Positions 19,804 through 29,204 of a stretch of 64,000 nucleotides of DNA are shown piece after piece; the stretch's first letter is position 1, and the number at the start of each line of letters is the position of its first letter. The notes beneath the pieces are model-generated. The model was not told the origin of the DNA. It was given only the letters and a program-made list of their open reading frames with translations, and made no database searches. A program made the position numbers and the translations under genes. Where the stretch lies: assembly GCF_007752135.1 (NCBI RefSeq), contig NZ_CP036298.1, positions 4,340,001 through 4,404,000 on the forward strand. The letters run 5' to 3'. This stretch comes from Aureliella helgolandensis. GTDB taxonomy: Bacteria; Planctomycetota; Planctomycetia; Pirellulales; Pirellulaceae.

Positions 19804-21071
19804 TAGACCGACAATCCAAAGCTCAAGAAATGCGCATCCAGGGAGTTCTCAACGCTTGTACCAGCCAGAGCCCCAGAACCCGGTGCAAAGATGGGACCAG
19901 TCCGATTGCTATCGAGCATGTAGCTGTAACCGATATTCACGGCGGTCGTCGGGGCAGTTTGAATGGACAACCCAGTACTGAGCATGTGCTGGTAGATCAG
20001 CGGCGACGCGACGTTGAAAAAAGCCTCATTGTTGCTGACCGGATTTTGATTGTAGGTATAGCCACCGCGGATCGCGATGCCATCGTGCACTTGGAATTGG
20101 GCGCCTAAGGCAGTGGCCAGTACCGAACTCCAATCGAGTCCCACAAGACGGCCTGTCCCGTCAAATTCGGCGGGATCTCCCAAACCTGCTGTATTGGCGT
20201 AATCCACAAAGCGGACGTCGCAGGCGAACAGCCAGCGGTCTATTCCAGCATACGAGGTGCCCAGTGAAAGAACCAAGGGCAGATCGATGTCAGCCGTCAA
20301 CGTGCGAGGTCCTCCCGTTGCGTCCTCACCATTGAAGTCAAACTTCTCCATCCACGTGGGACTCTTCAGCGACGCACCGAAACGCCATTCATCGTCATAG
20401 ATATAGAAAGCACCGACTTGAAATCCGGCTCCCCAGTGGTAACGCGTCGAACGTCCGGAGGAATAGCCATTCGAATTTGGCGAATCAAAGACAAAGGGCT
20501 CAATTCCCAGCTGTCCGGTAGTGATGGTGGGGCCGGCCGCGATCGAGAGTCTCTCGGTTAGGGAATAGGAAATGACCGGAGCCAGCTGCATGAACGATGC
20601 TTCAGAACTAACACGTCCCAAGCCACCACCCGCTTGAGGTGCCAGAACCGGATTGCTGGGATCCGTCTGCAGATTGGTCTTAAATCCTGCCACCGCGTTC
20701 ACACCTAAACCATAGGTGAGGGCGGGATTCGTCGACTTGTGAACCCAACCAATATTAGGGATGGGAAAAACGCCTGGGTCCGCCTCCGTCTCTCCATGGG
20801 CATTTCCCGCGGTCGACGCCAAGGTATGATTGGCAAACAAGAGATCTAAGCTGAACTCAGTTTCGCTAGCCGCCAAGCCGCTGATAGTGGCGGGATTCCA
20901 ATAGAGAGCCCCTAGGGCATCGATGGGTGCGGCGGTTGACGCCCCTCCCATACTGCGATTGACCGGACCAGCTGCAGAAATCAGCAGGCCTTGCGCATTC
21001 ACACTGTGGGAGCAAAGTAGTGCAAAGATGACCGTCCAATAGAGCTTCTGTGCAGAACGAGCGACTTGCAT
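19797..21071 (-). CDS. OmpP1/FadL-family outer-membrane protein
   Basis: 424 residues from ATG 21071. A signal peptide (about residues 1-27, ending SVNA before QG) is followed by the FadL N-terminal pattern AGPVNRSMGGASTAAP and ALYWNPATISGL, then alternating beta strands rich in aromatic residues and a C-terminal aromatic-containing strand (SFGLSVYQ), as expected for an outer-membrane barrel. FadL-type channels take up hydrophobic compounds such as long-chain fatty acids or aromatics; the substrate here is unknown. Its stop lies inside the end of the hybrid kinase gene (7-bp convergent overlap). The position next to a PhcB-like/sensor module is suggestive for lipid-like signals but is not proof of a link. 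Confidence 0.9.
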   Translation of the reverse strand: MQVARSAQKLYWTVIFALLCSHSVNAQGLLISAAGPVNRSMGGASTAAPIDALGALYWNPATISGLAASETEFSLDLLFANHTLASTAGNAHGETEADPGVFPIPNIGWVHKSTNPALTYGLGVNAVAGFKTNLQTDPSNPVLAPQAGGGLGRVSSEASFMQLAPVISYSLTERLSIAAGPTITTGQLGIEPFVFDSPNSNGYSSGRSTRYHWGAGFQVGAFYIYDDEWRFGASLKSPTWMEKFDFNGEDATGGPRTLTADIDLPLVLSLGTSYAGIDRWLFACDVRFVDYANTAGLGDPAEFDGTGRLVGLDWSSVLATALGAQFQVHDGIAIRGGYTYNQNPVSNNEAFFNVASPLIYQHMLSTGLSIQTAPTTAVNIGYSYMLDSNRTGPIFAPGSGALAGTSVENSLDAHFLSFGLSVYQ

Positions 21072-21190
21072 TTACGTTGCCTTGGTTTTAACGAACGGAC
21101 GATCGACGAATGCCTCTGGTACATTCGGCACAACTGGTGCAGCATGACTACATTAATCGTAATTGTTTCCGAGAAGTTAAAGTTGCAAGT

Positions 21191-22249
21191 CTAGGAGTCG
21201 CTCCACCTCCACCGAGCACCGTGCCGTGACGGCGCCACAACATCGATTTTCCAAGGTTCCGAAGTTGACTCCCTGACACGCTGCGCAATCTCTTCGGCTG
21301 CCGGTTTGGATTCAGCGAATCCAAAGATCGTCGGCCCCCAACTGCTTTGGCCAACTCCCTGCAAGCCTGCGCGCTGGGCCTGCAGTACGGCCGAGGCGAC
21401 CTCGGGGCCGTTGAACTTGCCTCCCTGGACCTCATGGAACATCTTCGATGCTAAGTCCATGTAGCGATCCAGCAAGGAGATGAATTTGCCAAATGCGAAC
21501 GCCCCCGCCTGGAACGACTCCAACATTTCCTCCGCAATACTCAGCATACGGTTACGGTCTGGATTCGGAGTCCGGCCGATGCGAGCCAGCAGCTTTGCTT
21601 CCGAATCTCCGAAAACGCGCCGATTGCTCATCGGTTGTATCAAGAGTACGCGCCACGATTCCGGCAAATTGATCGTCTGACAATCAAAACCACGTGACCT
21701 CGCTTCCCCCTTAGATTGGCTAGCGGACTCACCGCGATCCAGCACCAACCCGCCACTCAGAAAGCACTGCAATCCGATGGCCGAACGCAATCCTCGTCCT
21801 GACCGCTCAGCCAACTCCTGCAATCCTAGCACTCCCGCAACCTGGGACACTGGCTGCCACCCCTCTCCCATCGGAAGAGAACCTTGCGTCTGCGTTTTTT
21901 GCCAGAGCCACAAACCAAAGGCGGCAGCTACGCCCAACTGAGTGCCACTTCCCAAGCCAGCGTGCGCGGGGAGGCCGGACACAAGCTCGATGCTAGGCAC
22001 AGGACAGCCATTATGGTTGCCAGCCAGCCAACGTTCTAGGATGGGACGCAGACGCTTCGCGCTGTCCCGCTTGGCTCGATTTTGCGAAGGCGATTGAGGC
22101 CTGTGCTCGACGCAAGCGGGGGAGGAAAATCGCAAGTGGTTTCCCGGCTGGGCAACTCCCAGACCAAGGCCTGCGAAACGCAGAGGCGCAGCGGGGCAGA
22201 GTTCCATTAGTCCAAAGTGAATGCGGCAGCCAGTTTGAATCTCGAGCAA
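21191..22249 (-). CDS. mptG: Beta-ribofuranosylaminobenzene 5'-phosphate synthase-like (GHMP fold)
   Basis: 352 residues from TTG 22249; the first Met is inside the conserved start, so TTG is preferred. The N-terminus CRIHFGLMEL and the GHMP ATP-binding-like motif LPAHAGLGSGTQLG are characteristic of beta-RFAP synthase, which makes the aryl-ribose precursor of tetrahydromethanopterin from 4-hydroxybenzoate or p-aminobenzoate and PRPP. A later SSWGPTIFGF segment is the usual C-terminal glycine motif. Planctomycetes are known to have H4MPT-dependent C1 genes, and the preceding gene (DUF447) belongs to the same set. The gap between the two is 10 bp. Other GHMP kinases are a less likely alternative given the HFGL start. 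Confidence 0.85.
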   Translation of the reverse strand: MLEIQTGCRIHFGLMELCPAAPLRFAGLGLGVAQPGNHLRFSSPACVEHRPQSPSQNRAKRDSAKRLRPILERWLAGNHNGCPVPSIELVSGLPAHAGLGSGTQLGVAAAFGLWLWQKTQTQGSLPMGEGWQPVSQVAGVLGLQELAERSGRGLRSAIGLQCFLSGGLVLDRGESASQSKGEARSRGFDCQTINLPESWRVLLIQPMSNRRVFGDSEAKLLARIGRTPNPDRNRMLSIAEEMLESFQAGAFAFGKFISLLDRYMDLASKMFHEVQGGKFNGPEVASAVLQAQRAGLQGVGQSSWGPTIFGFAESKPAAEEIAQRVRESTSEPWKIDVVAPSRHGARWRWSDS

Positions 22250-22259
22250 CGTGCTACTC

Positions 22260-22889
22260 TCATCCTTTGTTATCTACGAAACCAGTGTGATCTGCATGAC
22301 CATAGTATTCTACAAAATAGTTCTGTAGCAATTTCCAAGCATCCAACTCGCGTTTCCCGGCAGTCTTTGTAACCGCTACCTCAAGTTTCGCAAGGCTAGC
22401 TTCAACCTCTCCCTGCTCCAGCAGATGAACGCGGGTCGCCAAGATTGTGGCTTCGAGTACGGCGTGCTTGGCTCGATTCCATCCCCAAAAGTCGCGGAGA
22501 TGCCCGCTACTATGCACTGTGGCATGGGCTTCGCTGCGAATTGAGCTGAGGTCCCAGTCGGTGATCTCGAGCCGAAACCATCGGCAAGCAGAAGTCAGGA
22601 TCTGCCCTCCAGCAGCATGCGGCTGGAATTCGAGCGATAGAGGCTGCCCGAGCGCTGCCTGTACCACGGGCAACACATCGTCGACGATATGAAAGATCCC
22701 TACCGGATTGCTGCGGAGCAGTTTGAAAGTTGTGGAAGTCTGGAAAGGGCGCAGCGTCCACCGTGTAAAGTCCTCGCTCACGACAGGCCCCATGGGAGCC
22801 ACATGGGCGGTCCCATCGTCGCGCTGTGTCGACAGCAGGCCTTCCACAATCATGCTTGGCCCCGTTGCGGTAGCATCGGACTCTCCCAT
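22260..22889 (-). CDS. DUF447-family protein
   Basis: 209 residues from ATG 22889, whose A is also the last base of the TGA stop of the hydrolase gene (TGATG), a classic coupled start. A longer open frame upstream overlaps the hydrolase and is not needed. The protein begins MIVEGLLSTQ and has HVAPMGPVV, FKLLRSNPVGIFHIVDD and a C-terminal WGWNRAKHAVLEATILATR segment, as in the DUF447 family, a split-barrel flavin-reductase-like group found in methanogens and H4MPT-containing bacteria. The biochemical role is not established. Ten bases separate it from mptG, which supports a shared role in methanopterin metabolism. Confidence 0.82.
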   Translation of the reverse strand: MGESDATATGPSMIVEGLLSTQRDDGTAHVAPMGPVVSEDFTRWTLRPFQTSTTFKLLRSNPVGIFHIVDDVLPVVQAALGQPLSLEFQPHAAGGQILTSACRWFRLEITDWDLSSIRSEAHATVHSSGHLRDFWGWNRAKHAVLEATILATRVHLLEQGEVEASLAKLEVAVTKTAGKRELDAWKLLQNYFVEYYGHADHTGFVDNKG

Positions 22890-23734
22890 CAATGGGCTCC
22901 ACTCAGAGCAATTTCTCGGATAAATCGATTGTACATCGCAATCACCTCGTCCCGCTCGTTGTCCCGAAAGGGATCGTGCAGACGGTCCTTGAGAATCTCG
23001 ACTCGACACCAGGGACCGCCACGTCTGCCAAACTCTTGAGACGCTTCAGGACAAGTCCGGATATCGGCCGTACCGTGGGTCAGCAGCAATGGCGTCGATA
23101 GAGTGTGCGCCTGCTCCAATGACCATCTTCCACTATCGATCAATGCCGCTCCCAAACGCAAGGAGAGCTGCGCATGGAATAAGCGATCCTCCCGAAATGC
23201 TTGCTGTTCGACCTCTGAGTTCATGAGATGCTTGGGGTTCACCCGCGACCGCAAGCGATAATTGGGAATGCACTTCAGTAGGATTCGCGCCAACCGTTCA
23301 AAGGCAGCGCTCGGCGGATTCATCGCCAGAATCATTGGGCTGGAAGAGATCACTCCGGCCGGGCGTGGATACTCTCGTAACGCATAGTTTAAAACCAAGT
23401 TTCCCCCCATACTGTGGCCAAACAGGGTAGGGGCAACGCTGGCGTACTCGCGTTGACACCACTGATACATCGCGTGGATATCATCCAACAGCGAAGAATA
23501 GGATTGGATGCAACCGCGGGCTTCTGGACTGAGGCCGTGCCCTTGCTGGTCGAATGCAACGACCGCGAACTCGGCAGCCACCCAATCCTCTGCCAGTCGG
23601 TGATAACGGGCTCCGTGTTCCCCTAAGCCATGCACGATCAGCACGCACCCCTTGGGGGGCACCTCTGGATCCCAGCGGTGCACATATTTCGATTGGTTGG
23701 ATGCGATCGTTGTCCACTGGGCGGCGTAGCGCAT
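22889..23734 (-). CDS. Alpha/beta hydrolase (monoacylglycerol lipase-like)
   Basis: About 281 residues from ATG 23734; an open frame extends to 23800 but the family homology starts after residue 10 of this version. Motifs of the lysophospholipase/monoglyceride lipase group are clear: oxyanion segment VHGLGEHGARY, FDQQGHGLS, nucleophile elbow FGHSMGGN (Ser), the acid in HGTADIRTCPE and the His in LHDPFRDNER. It is predicted to be a cytoplasmic esterase or lipase. The stop overlaps the DUF447 start by one base, so the gene is in the same transcript as the H4MPT genes, yet no role in that pathway is known to me. Confidence 0.88.
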   Translation of the reverse strand: MRYAAQWTTIASNQSKYVHRWDPEVPPKGCVLIVHGLGEHGARYHRLAEDWVAAEFAVVAFDQQGHGLSPEARGCIQSYSSLLDDIHAMYQWCQREYASVAPTLFGHSMGGNLVLNYALREYPRPAGVISSSPMILAMNPPSAAFERLARILLKCIPNYRLRSRVNPKHLMNSEVEQQAFREDRLFHAQLSLRLGAALIDSGRWSLEQAHTLSTPLLLTHGTADIRTCPEASQEFGRRGGPWCRVEILKDRLHDPFRDNERDEVIAMYNRFIREIALSGAH

Positions 23735-23822
23735 CGGCGAAGCTCGTCTGTTCTCGTAGAAAATAGAGGAAGTCGCGCAGTATACTCCACAATCCACCAA
23801 TCGCTCTAGGTGTTCGGCAGGA

Positions 23823-24152
23823 CTACTGCTGCCGCTTCAACATAAACAGCTCATACATGGGATCGGCGATCTGCTCACCACTGGCGTCGCTCAACTCTTC
23901 CGCCAAAACTTGATCGAACTGTCCGCGGAAAATTTCTTCAGCCCGCCCACCATCGAAGTAGGCTGCTGGCTTTTGGGTGGCTCGCATCGATTTGATCAGC
24001 TCACCGAAAAATGTCTGCCCGACGAAATCGGAGAAAGCCTCTTTGAGAGGAGCGTCCACAGCGTCGCTAGCTGGTTGACTGCCAACCTTCTCCGTCAGCA
24101 AGCGGGGCGGTTCTACATTCACCGACACCTGGCTCGGCAAGGGTGGAATCAT
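23823..24152 (-). CDS. flgJ: Rod-binding protein, FlgJ N-terminal type
   Basis: 109 residues from ATG 24152. It matches the rod-binding domain of FlgJ: FSDFVGQTFFGELIKSMR, then the GGRAEEIFRGQFDQVLAEEL block. Unlike enterobacterial FlgJ it has no C-terminal muramidase domain, as is usual outside the gamma/beta proteobacteria. It caps or scaffolds the flagellar rod during passage through peptidoglycan. It is the last flagellar gene of the cluster, 34 bp after flgI. Confidence 0.9.
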   Translation of the reverse strand: MIPPLPSQVSVNVEPPRLLTEKVGSQPASDAVDAPLKEAFSDFVGQTFFGELIKSMRATQKPAAYFDGGRAEEIFRGQFDQVLAEELSDASGEQIADPMYELFMLKRQQ

Positions 24153-24186
24153 TCTTCGGTTCCCAACAAGACGCGAAACAGAGACA

Positions 24187-25350
24187 CTATTCGAAGATCA
24201 CTTCGCCGTACAAATCTCCGTTACGGTCGAGCGTACGGATGATCGCAATCATATCAGCGGTTGGCACGTTCAAGCCATTGAGTGCATCAACGAGATTCTT
24301 GAGCTTAGGGCGCATCTCGTTCACAGGCGACTGACTATCCAAACCGGCAAAGCCTCCAACCCCCGGGCGGGCGTCAATGCTCAGATTCTTGTGGTTGATG
24401 GCGACCGGATTGATCAGGACATCCTCGCCCATGACAATAACGCCCTCACGCTCGTTGATGACCACACGCTTGTTTTTCTTGATATTGGTCAGCGCGATAT
24501 CCATCAAGAGCGATACAAACTTCACCGGTTCATCACGATAGACATTCGGAATCATCACCTCGACATGGTGAGCATCAATCGCTTTAGTAGCAATGTACGA
24601 GTCCGCGGCAGCACCCACGCCAGTCAGCCCACCCTGATTCAAGCCGTCAATCGCGTCTCCAATGAAAACCGCATTGGAAAAACTTGCCAAGTCTCGATCG
24701 AGTATCAGAGTGATTTTGCCATTTTCCGAAAACGCATTGGTAACAGTTGCTTCCATCTTGCAACCGTTGAAAACGGCTCCCGAGGTTGGGATTGAAGGGT
24801 TGGGGAGTGAAATCCGTCCTTCAGCCAAAGCATAGACGACGGGCTGGTCTGCCCGAGGACCGAGCAAATAGGCCAACATCAAACGCCCACCCTCCAGACT
24901 CTTCGCATTGATCGCATTCACTTCGCAATCAAGCCTATCCCCTTGCTGAGCACCAGCTGCTGGAATTTTGGCCGTGACCATTACTTGGGCAACATTTCCA
25001 GCATCCCCCACTTCATCCAGCAAGGGAACACCTTGGGCATCGGTGGCGATACTGGCTCCCATCAACTGGGTTGCCCGCGCCAACGCGCGCATCGTCGGTT
25101 TTATGTCACTGTCTCCCGTCCCCTTGAGCCCTACGACTAACCCCCAGCCCTGGAGCGTATTCTCTTCTTGTCCCTTGAGCCGGCACACATCGCGCAACGT
25201 GACCACAGACTGCGGAATTGAGGTGGAGCGCGCCACAGAAGCGACCGGAGCCACTTGTGCCACAGTAACGGGACTCATTGCCAGCCAAGCGAGCGCACCA
25301 CAAACTGCCTGCTGAAGGGCGATTCGATTGAGTGCGTCAGGGCGATTCAT
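24187..25350 (-). CDS. flgI: Flagellar P-ring protein FlgI
   Basis: 387 residues from ATG 25350, chosen because GGAG lies 9 bases upstream and a clean signal peptide follows (ALQQAVCGALAWLAM..VTVAQ). A longer frame to 25461 is not supported. Family motifs: LRDVCRLKGQEENTLQGWGLVVGLKGTGD (given in part), VMVTAKIPAAGAQQGDRLD, and the C-terminal VNEMRPKLKNLVDALNGLNV with DMIAIIRTLDRNGDLYGE. FlgI forms the periplasmic P ring around the rod. It lies between flgH (181 bp upstream) and flgJ. Presence of P- and L-ring genes indicates a Gram-negative-type envelope for this flagellum. Confidence 0.95.
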   Translation of the reverse strand: MNRPDALNRIALQQAVCGALAWLAMSPVTVAQVAPVASVARSTSIPQSVVTLRDVCRLKGQEENTLQGWGLVVGLKGTGDSDIKPTMRALARATQLMGASIATDAQGVPLLDEVGDAGNVAQVMVTAKIPAAGAQQGDRLDCEVNAINAKSLEGGRLMLAYLLGPRADQPVVYALAEGRISLPNPSIPTSGAVFNGCKMEATVTNAFSENGKITLILDRDLASFSNAVFIGDAIDGLNQGGLTGVGAAADSYIATKAIDAHHVEVMIPNVYRDEPVKFVSLLMDIALTNIKKNKRVVINEREGVIVMGEDVLINPVAINHKNLSIDARPGVGGFAGLDSQSPVNEMRPKLKNLVDALNGLNVPTADMIAIIRTLDRNGDLYGEVIFE

Positions 25351-25531
25351 GATGGATACTCCGAAGACAGGCGTCGTTTGCCGAGCGTGTTGTTGGCCGA
25401 TCATAGAGAATTGGCTGAGAGAATAAATAGCAATCGCAGCGTCCGCTCGCTTGCTAGGCAACCACCAGCGGCCCCGCCGCCATGGTTTACTTCATTTTGG
25501 CCTACAGGTGGTACTCAATTCGATAGGCGAC

Positions 25532-26338
25532 TTAGAACGGTTGCAGGCGGCTAAACCATTCAGTGAACCATCCGCGGCGATAACCATCACGCGTTTGTCC
25601 AGCTTCCCGCTTATCGAGTTTTAGATTGATAATATCGCGACTCAACACCACGTTGTCTGGCCCCAACGCCGTGTCTTGACACTCGCCGCTCAGCGAAACT
25701 TCCCAGCGGTTGTCATTGATGGTGATTGTCTTGTGCGCCTCTAGCACTAGGTTTCCATTGGGACGAATGTCCGCAATCGTGGCGGAGATATTCAGGGTGA
25801 GAGACTCTCGCGTCGTGAGCGTAGAGCTAGCGCGATAGGTTTGATTCATGGTAGCACTCACCTCAGGATCGCCATCGGACTGTGGAGCCGGTTTCATGGA
25901 CAGACCATCGAATCGCAGCCACTCTTCTAGGGCTGCGTCATAAATGGAATTCTTCCGTTGCGATGCAATACCATCAGCTGTCATCCGGGCCGATTCATCA
26001 ACGCGAATCTGCACGATGTCGTGCACCTGCAGGATCCGATTCTTAGGCGGCGGTTGGTAGGTGAAGGCCGAATTCAGCGACAACCCACCGTAGCCTGCTT
26101 GCGCGACCATTTGAGGCGCGTACCCCGCCGGTGCGCCCGCCATTGGTCCAACTTGTTCAGGTCCCGGAGGAGCACTACCTTGCTGCGTCGGGCCACTCGA
26201 AATGCGTGGGTTGTGATACAGGGAACTGCTTTGCGCTTCAACCGCCGACGCCCCACAGGTGATTAGGCACAAGCAGCATACCCCTTGGCAAAATCTCCGC
26301 CAACGGACCTGGCACCCTAAATTACCGCTCAAAAGCAT
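25532..26338 (-). CDS. flgH: Flagellar L-ring protein FlgH
   Basis: About 268 residues from ATG 26338, preceded by GGGGATCGGG; a longer frame to 26455 would overlap flgA and is rejected. The N-terminus has a hydrophobic signal ([21 protein letters not shown]; the LITC could be a weak lipobox, the AVEAQ a signal-peptidase-I site). The conserved FlgH core is present: [42 protein letters not shown] (in part), [10 protein letters not shown], and [13 protein letters not shown]. FlgH forms the outer-membrane ring. An insertion of ~60 Pro/Gly/Gln-rich residues precedes the core, longer than in enterobacteria. Confidence 0.93.
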   Translation of the reverse strand: MLLSGNLGCQVRWRRFCQGVCCLCLITCGASAVEAQSSSLYHNPRISSGPTQQGSAPPGPEQVGPMAGAPAGYAPQMVAQAGYGGLSLNSAFTYQPPPKNRILQVHDIVQIRVDESARMTADGIASQRKNSIYDAALEEWLRFDGLSMKPAPQSDGDPEVSATMNQTYRASSTLTTRESLTLNISATIADIRPNGNLVLEAHKTITINDNRWEVSLSGECQDTALGPDNVVLSRDIINLKLDKREAGQTRDGYRRGWFTEWFSRLQPF

Positions 26339-26414
26339 CCCGATCCCCTGATTTATGTCGTGAGTAATTCGTTTGGTAAAGACATGTAGACGCTGCGGTA
26401 TGCCCGCCGAACGC

Positions 26415-27458
26415 CTACCGCGCGGTAGTAACTGGTCGACTGGTTGCAGCCACACGTACCTTCATGGGACCCGAAATGGTCGCAAGCAACTTGCGGCGTC
26501 CCGCCATCTCGACCTCCACCAGATCGCCAATGGCGCCACCACCCATCGCACGCCCTTGCGTGCTGACCGTGATTCCACCAGCCACACATTCGATGGTAAC
26601 GATCTCTCCGCGTGACACCACAATGGGATCGCCCAGGAACTCATCGGACAGCGGTAAACCGGTGCTCAGGCTCCGGCGCATTTGCTTGCCAAGCACTTGA
26701 TCCATATCGGTGAAATACTCAACATCCGCTTTAGAGTTTTTCGGCAATGCTTCATACATCAGTGCGTCGGCGGTCAGCACTTCATCCCGTCGCAAGGGGC
26801 GCTTGGCAGCCACAATCATGGGCGGAAACTCGACCGTCGCCATGATGCTAAGGTTCTTCACCTCATCACCATACCGAACTTGGATCACAAACTGCTGCTC
26901 CCCAAGCCAGGGCTCACTTCCGCCGCCAACTCCAACGATATTCCGTCGAGAACTCATACTACTGACGTGCGGAGTTGGGATGTGCGCCGTGATCCGCCAG
27001 TCGGTTCGTTCCCCAGTCTTCAAAGTCAAATATTCGGAAAGGGCCTGTTCAACGAGCTCCGCGGCTTGACGCACGGTGCGTTCTTGGACAAAGGCCGGAG
27101 TCATGGAGGCCATCACTTGGTGTTCCGAGGATTGGACTCGCTCCAGCCTTGCTTGATCGCTGCCGGTCCAACGAATACTGGCTGGGTGAACCCCTCGCAA
27201 TTCGAGATGCTTGAGCACGTCCTGGCTATACCAAACCTGGGCGGCGCCGGCACGGGGTGCAGGCCCCATTGGCATCTCAAGTACTCGATCAATGGTGCTG
27301 CTCTTTCCGGCGGCAACTTCCACCAACTCTCGCAGGTGCACGACGTCTCCCTGGCAGGCCGGTGTCTCCCGGAACCGCAGCACTGTTTTCTCCTCAGCCT
27401 CAGCGGCGCAAGCTAGGCTCCAGGTCAACAACGCCAACAGTAAGATTTTAAAGTCCAT
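26415..27458 (-). CDS. flgA: Flagellar P-ring assembly chaperone FlgA
   Basis: 347 residues from ATG 27458 (ATG 27476 is also possible and adds six residues). A signal peptide [21 protein letters not shown] begins the protein. The C-terminal ~140 residues hold the SAF/ChapFlgA region: [47 protein letters not shown]. FlgA is a periplasmic chaperone for FlgI polymerisation. The N-terminal ~200 residues are longer than in E. coli FlgA and may be an added module. A gap of 76 bp separates it from flgH. Confidence 0.88.
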   Translation of the reverse strand: MDFKILLLALLTWSLACAAEAEEKTVLRFRETPACQGDVVHLRELVEVAAGKSSTIDRVLEMPMGPAPRAGAAQVWYSQDVLKHLELRGVHPASIRWTGSDQARLERVQSSEHQVMASMTPAFVQERTVRQAAELVEQALSEYLTLKTGERTDWRITAHIPTPHVSSMSSRRNIVGVGGGSEPWLGEQQFVIQVRYGDEVKNLSIMATVEFPPMIVAAKRPLRRDEVLTADALMYEALPKNSKADVEYFTDMDQVLGKQMRRSLSTGLPLSDEFLGDPIVVSRGEIVTIECVAGGITVSTQGRAMGGGAIGDLVEVEMAGRRKLLATISGPMKVRVAATSRPVTTAR

Positions 27459-27509
27459 GAATCGCAGTTCATCCAAAGGTCAATTCGATCTGAAACAATC
27501 CACGCGTCA

Positions 27510-28313
27510 CTATCGTCTCAAATTGGAAATGAGCTGGAGAACTTGGTCGCCTGCCTGTACCGCCTGGGAATTGAGCTCGAAGCCTCTTTGGGTAGTGATC
27601 AAGTCAATCAATTCAGTAACCGGCTCGACGTTCGATGCTTCGAGAGTGCTTTGCCGAAGAATCCCCAAGCCGTCTGACCCTGGATCACTTAAAATGGGAG
27701 AGCTACTGGCATCCGTTTGCTGATACAAATTCTCTCCGACCTTCAGCAACCCATCAGGATTAATGAACTGCGCCATTTGCAATTGGCCCACCTGCTGCAA
27801 TTCGATGTTTCCAGCCTGGCGCACGCTGACCTGCCCATTGGGGCTGATCACGATATCTGTCGCATCTTGCGGGATGGAAATAGGCGGCTCGATGAGACGC
27901 CCCGTTTGCGCGGAACCAATCACCAAGTTTCCATTGGCATTGATATCGAGATTGCCAGACCGAGTGTAAGCGGTGCTTTGCGTCAGTGGATCGAGCACCT
28001 GCATAAAGCCATTTCCTTCAATCGCAACATCCAATTGACGCCCTGTCTGCTGGATGGCTCCTTGGCGAAAATCTTTCTGAGTGCTCTGAACACGCACTCC
28101 CAAACCGACCTGCGTACCAGTAGCCGTGGGCGTCTGCTGCGAATCGAGCATGCCTGGGTAGGCATCGTTGCGATAAAGTAGGTCTTCAAAATTCGCGCGA
28201 TCCTTCTTAAACGCAGTCGTATTGATATTCGCCAAATTATTGGCAATAACATCCAACTTCGTCTGCATTGCATCCATGCCGGTCGCGGCGGTGTACAGAG
28301 TCTGAATACTCAT
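27510..28313 (-). CDS. flgG: Flagellar distal rod protein FlgG
   Basis: 267 residues from ATG 28313. N-terminal rod/hook motif LYTAATGMDAMQTKLDVIANN with NLANINTTAFKKDRANFEDL, then LGVRVQSTQKDFRQGAIQQT and the C-terminal LEASNVEPVTELIDLITTQR with FELNSQAVQAGDQVLQ. These are diagnostic for FlgG, which forms the distal rod that the P and L rings surround. The length is normal. It is 24 bp downstream of the flgF-like gene and 51 bp upstream of flgA. Confidence 0.96.
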   Translation of the reverse strand: MSIQTLYTAATGMDAMQTKLDVIANNLANINTTAFKKDRANFEDLLYRNDAYPGMLDSQQTPTATGTQVGLGVRVQSTQKDFRQGAIQQTGRQLDVAIEGNGFMQVLDPLTQSTAYTRSGNLDINANGNLVIGSAQTGRLIEPPISIPQDATDIVISPNGQVSVRQAGNIELQQVGQLQMAQFINPDGLLKVGENLYQQTDASSSPILSDPGSDGLGILRQSTLEASNVEPVTELIDLITTQRGFELNSQAVQAGDQVLQLISNLRR

Positions 28314-28337
28314 AAATCTTTACTTTCTGCTAAACAA

Positions 28338-29093
28338 CTAGCCCTGTCGCAGTACACGACTAATCAATTGCCCGGTCGCGTCGTCTTGGGTTTGCATCAA
28401 TTTCACATTGGCTTCATAGACTCTCGAAGCTTCGATCAACTCCATCATGGCTTTGGTGGGTTCGACAGCCGACATTTCCAGCGCTCCACTGGTCACTTGC
28501 CGGTCCCGATCAGCCACCGGAACAAGTGGCGTCAGCGATTCGAAGAGGTTTTCCCCAACACGCGACAAATCCCCCTTCTCCTTGGGGCGCACCAGGCCCA
28601 CCATTTGGCGCACTCCATCTTGGACGATGGCTCCATCATCCATTGCCTGAAAGGGACGTGTCTTATCAATCACGACCCGACCACCTCCGGCGGATAGAAC
28701 GGGATCACCGCCGGGCGTCACCAGGGTTCCCTGAGAATCGAATAGAAAATTTCCAGCCCGCGTCAGCATTTGCTTGCCACCATGCTCCACGGTGAAAAAG
28801 CTCTGTTCATCGTTAATGGCGAAATCGGTTTGGTTGCCGGTCTGACGGATGGGGCCCTGCTCGAACATCGTCACCGTCGGGTTGATGCCGATACCGCCAC
28901 CAACGTCATCGACGCCACCCTGTCCGGGAGGGACATCTCCCTGCGCAATGGCCTCCGCATGCTGACTTTGAAGCATGGCCATGTGCGGCTTGAAGCCCGC
29001 CGTATTGATGTTCGCTAAATTATGACTCAGAACCTCAAGCCGATGACTTTGTGCATTGGCTCCAGCTGCTGAGAGATAGAGTCCGTATGGCAT
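28338..29093 (-). CDS. flgF: Flagellar rod protein FlgF-like
   Basis: 251 residues from ATG 29093 (the codon at 29099 is TTG and is less likely). The N-terminal rod motif is LSHNLANINTAGFKPHMAML and the C-terminus ends MSAVEPTKAMMELIEASR, as in FlgF/FlgG proteins. Position ahead of flgG and divergence from the FlgG consensus favour FlgF, a proximal-rod protein. It is the first gene of the flagellar cluster. Between it and the CPBP gene lie 111 bp in which no sigma-28 or sigma-54 type promoter was found by eye. Confidence 0.88.
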   Translation of the reverse strand: MPYGLYLSAAGANAQSHRLEVLSHNLANINTAGFKPHMAMLQSQHAEAIAQGDVPPGQGGVDDVGGGIGINPTVTMFEQGPIRQTGNQTDFAINDEQSFFTVEHGGKQMLTRAGNFLFDSQGTLVTPGGDPVLSAGGGRVVIDKTRPFQAMDDGAIVQDGVRQMVGLVRPKEKGDLSRVGENLFESLTPLVPVADRDRQVTSGALEMSAVEPTKAMMELIEASRVYEANVKLMQTQDDATGQLISRVLRQG

Positions 29094-29204
29094 GACCAAC
29101 TAGCATTCTACGATCGCACCCCTGCGAAATTGACCTATGACTCTCATTTCGCAGCTTTGCAAGCTCTCGTCAAGATTAGCTTTAAAGAAAGCATTAACAC
29201 CGAA

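Noticed and set aside
22890-23009. Longer N-terminus for the DUF447 protein
   Set aside because: It would lie within the hydrolase gene, and the TGATG junction gives a better start at 22889.
26339-26455. Longer N-terminus for FlgH
   Set aside because: It overlaps flgA and would bury the signal peptide; ATG 26338 has a ribosome site.
29100-29204. Sigma-28 or sigma-54 flagellar promoter upstream of flgF
   Set aside because: A TAAAG is present but without a matching GCCGATAA at proper spacing, and no GG-N10-GC pair was found.
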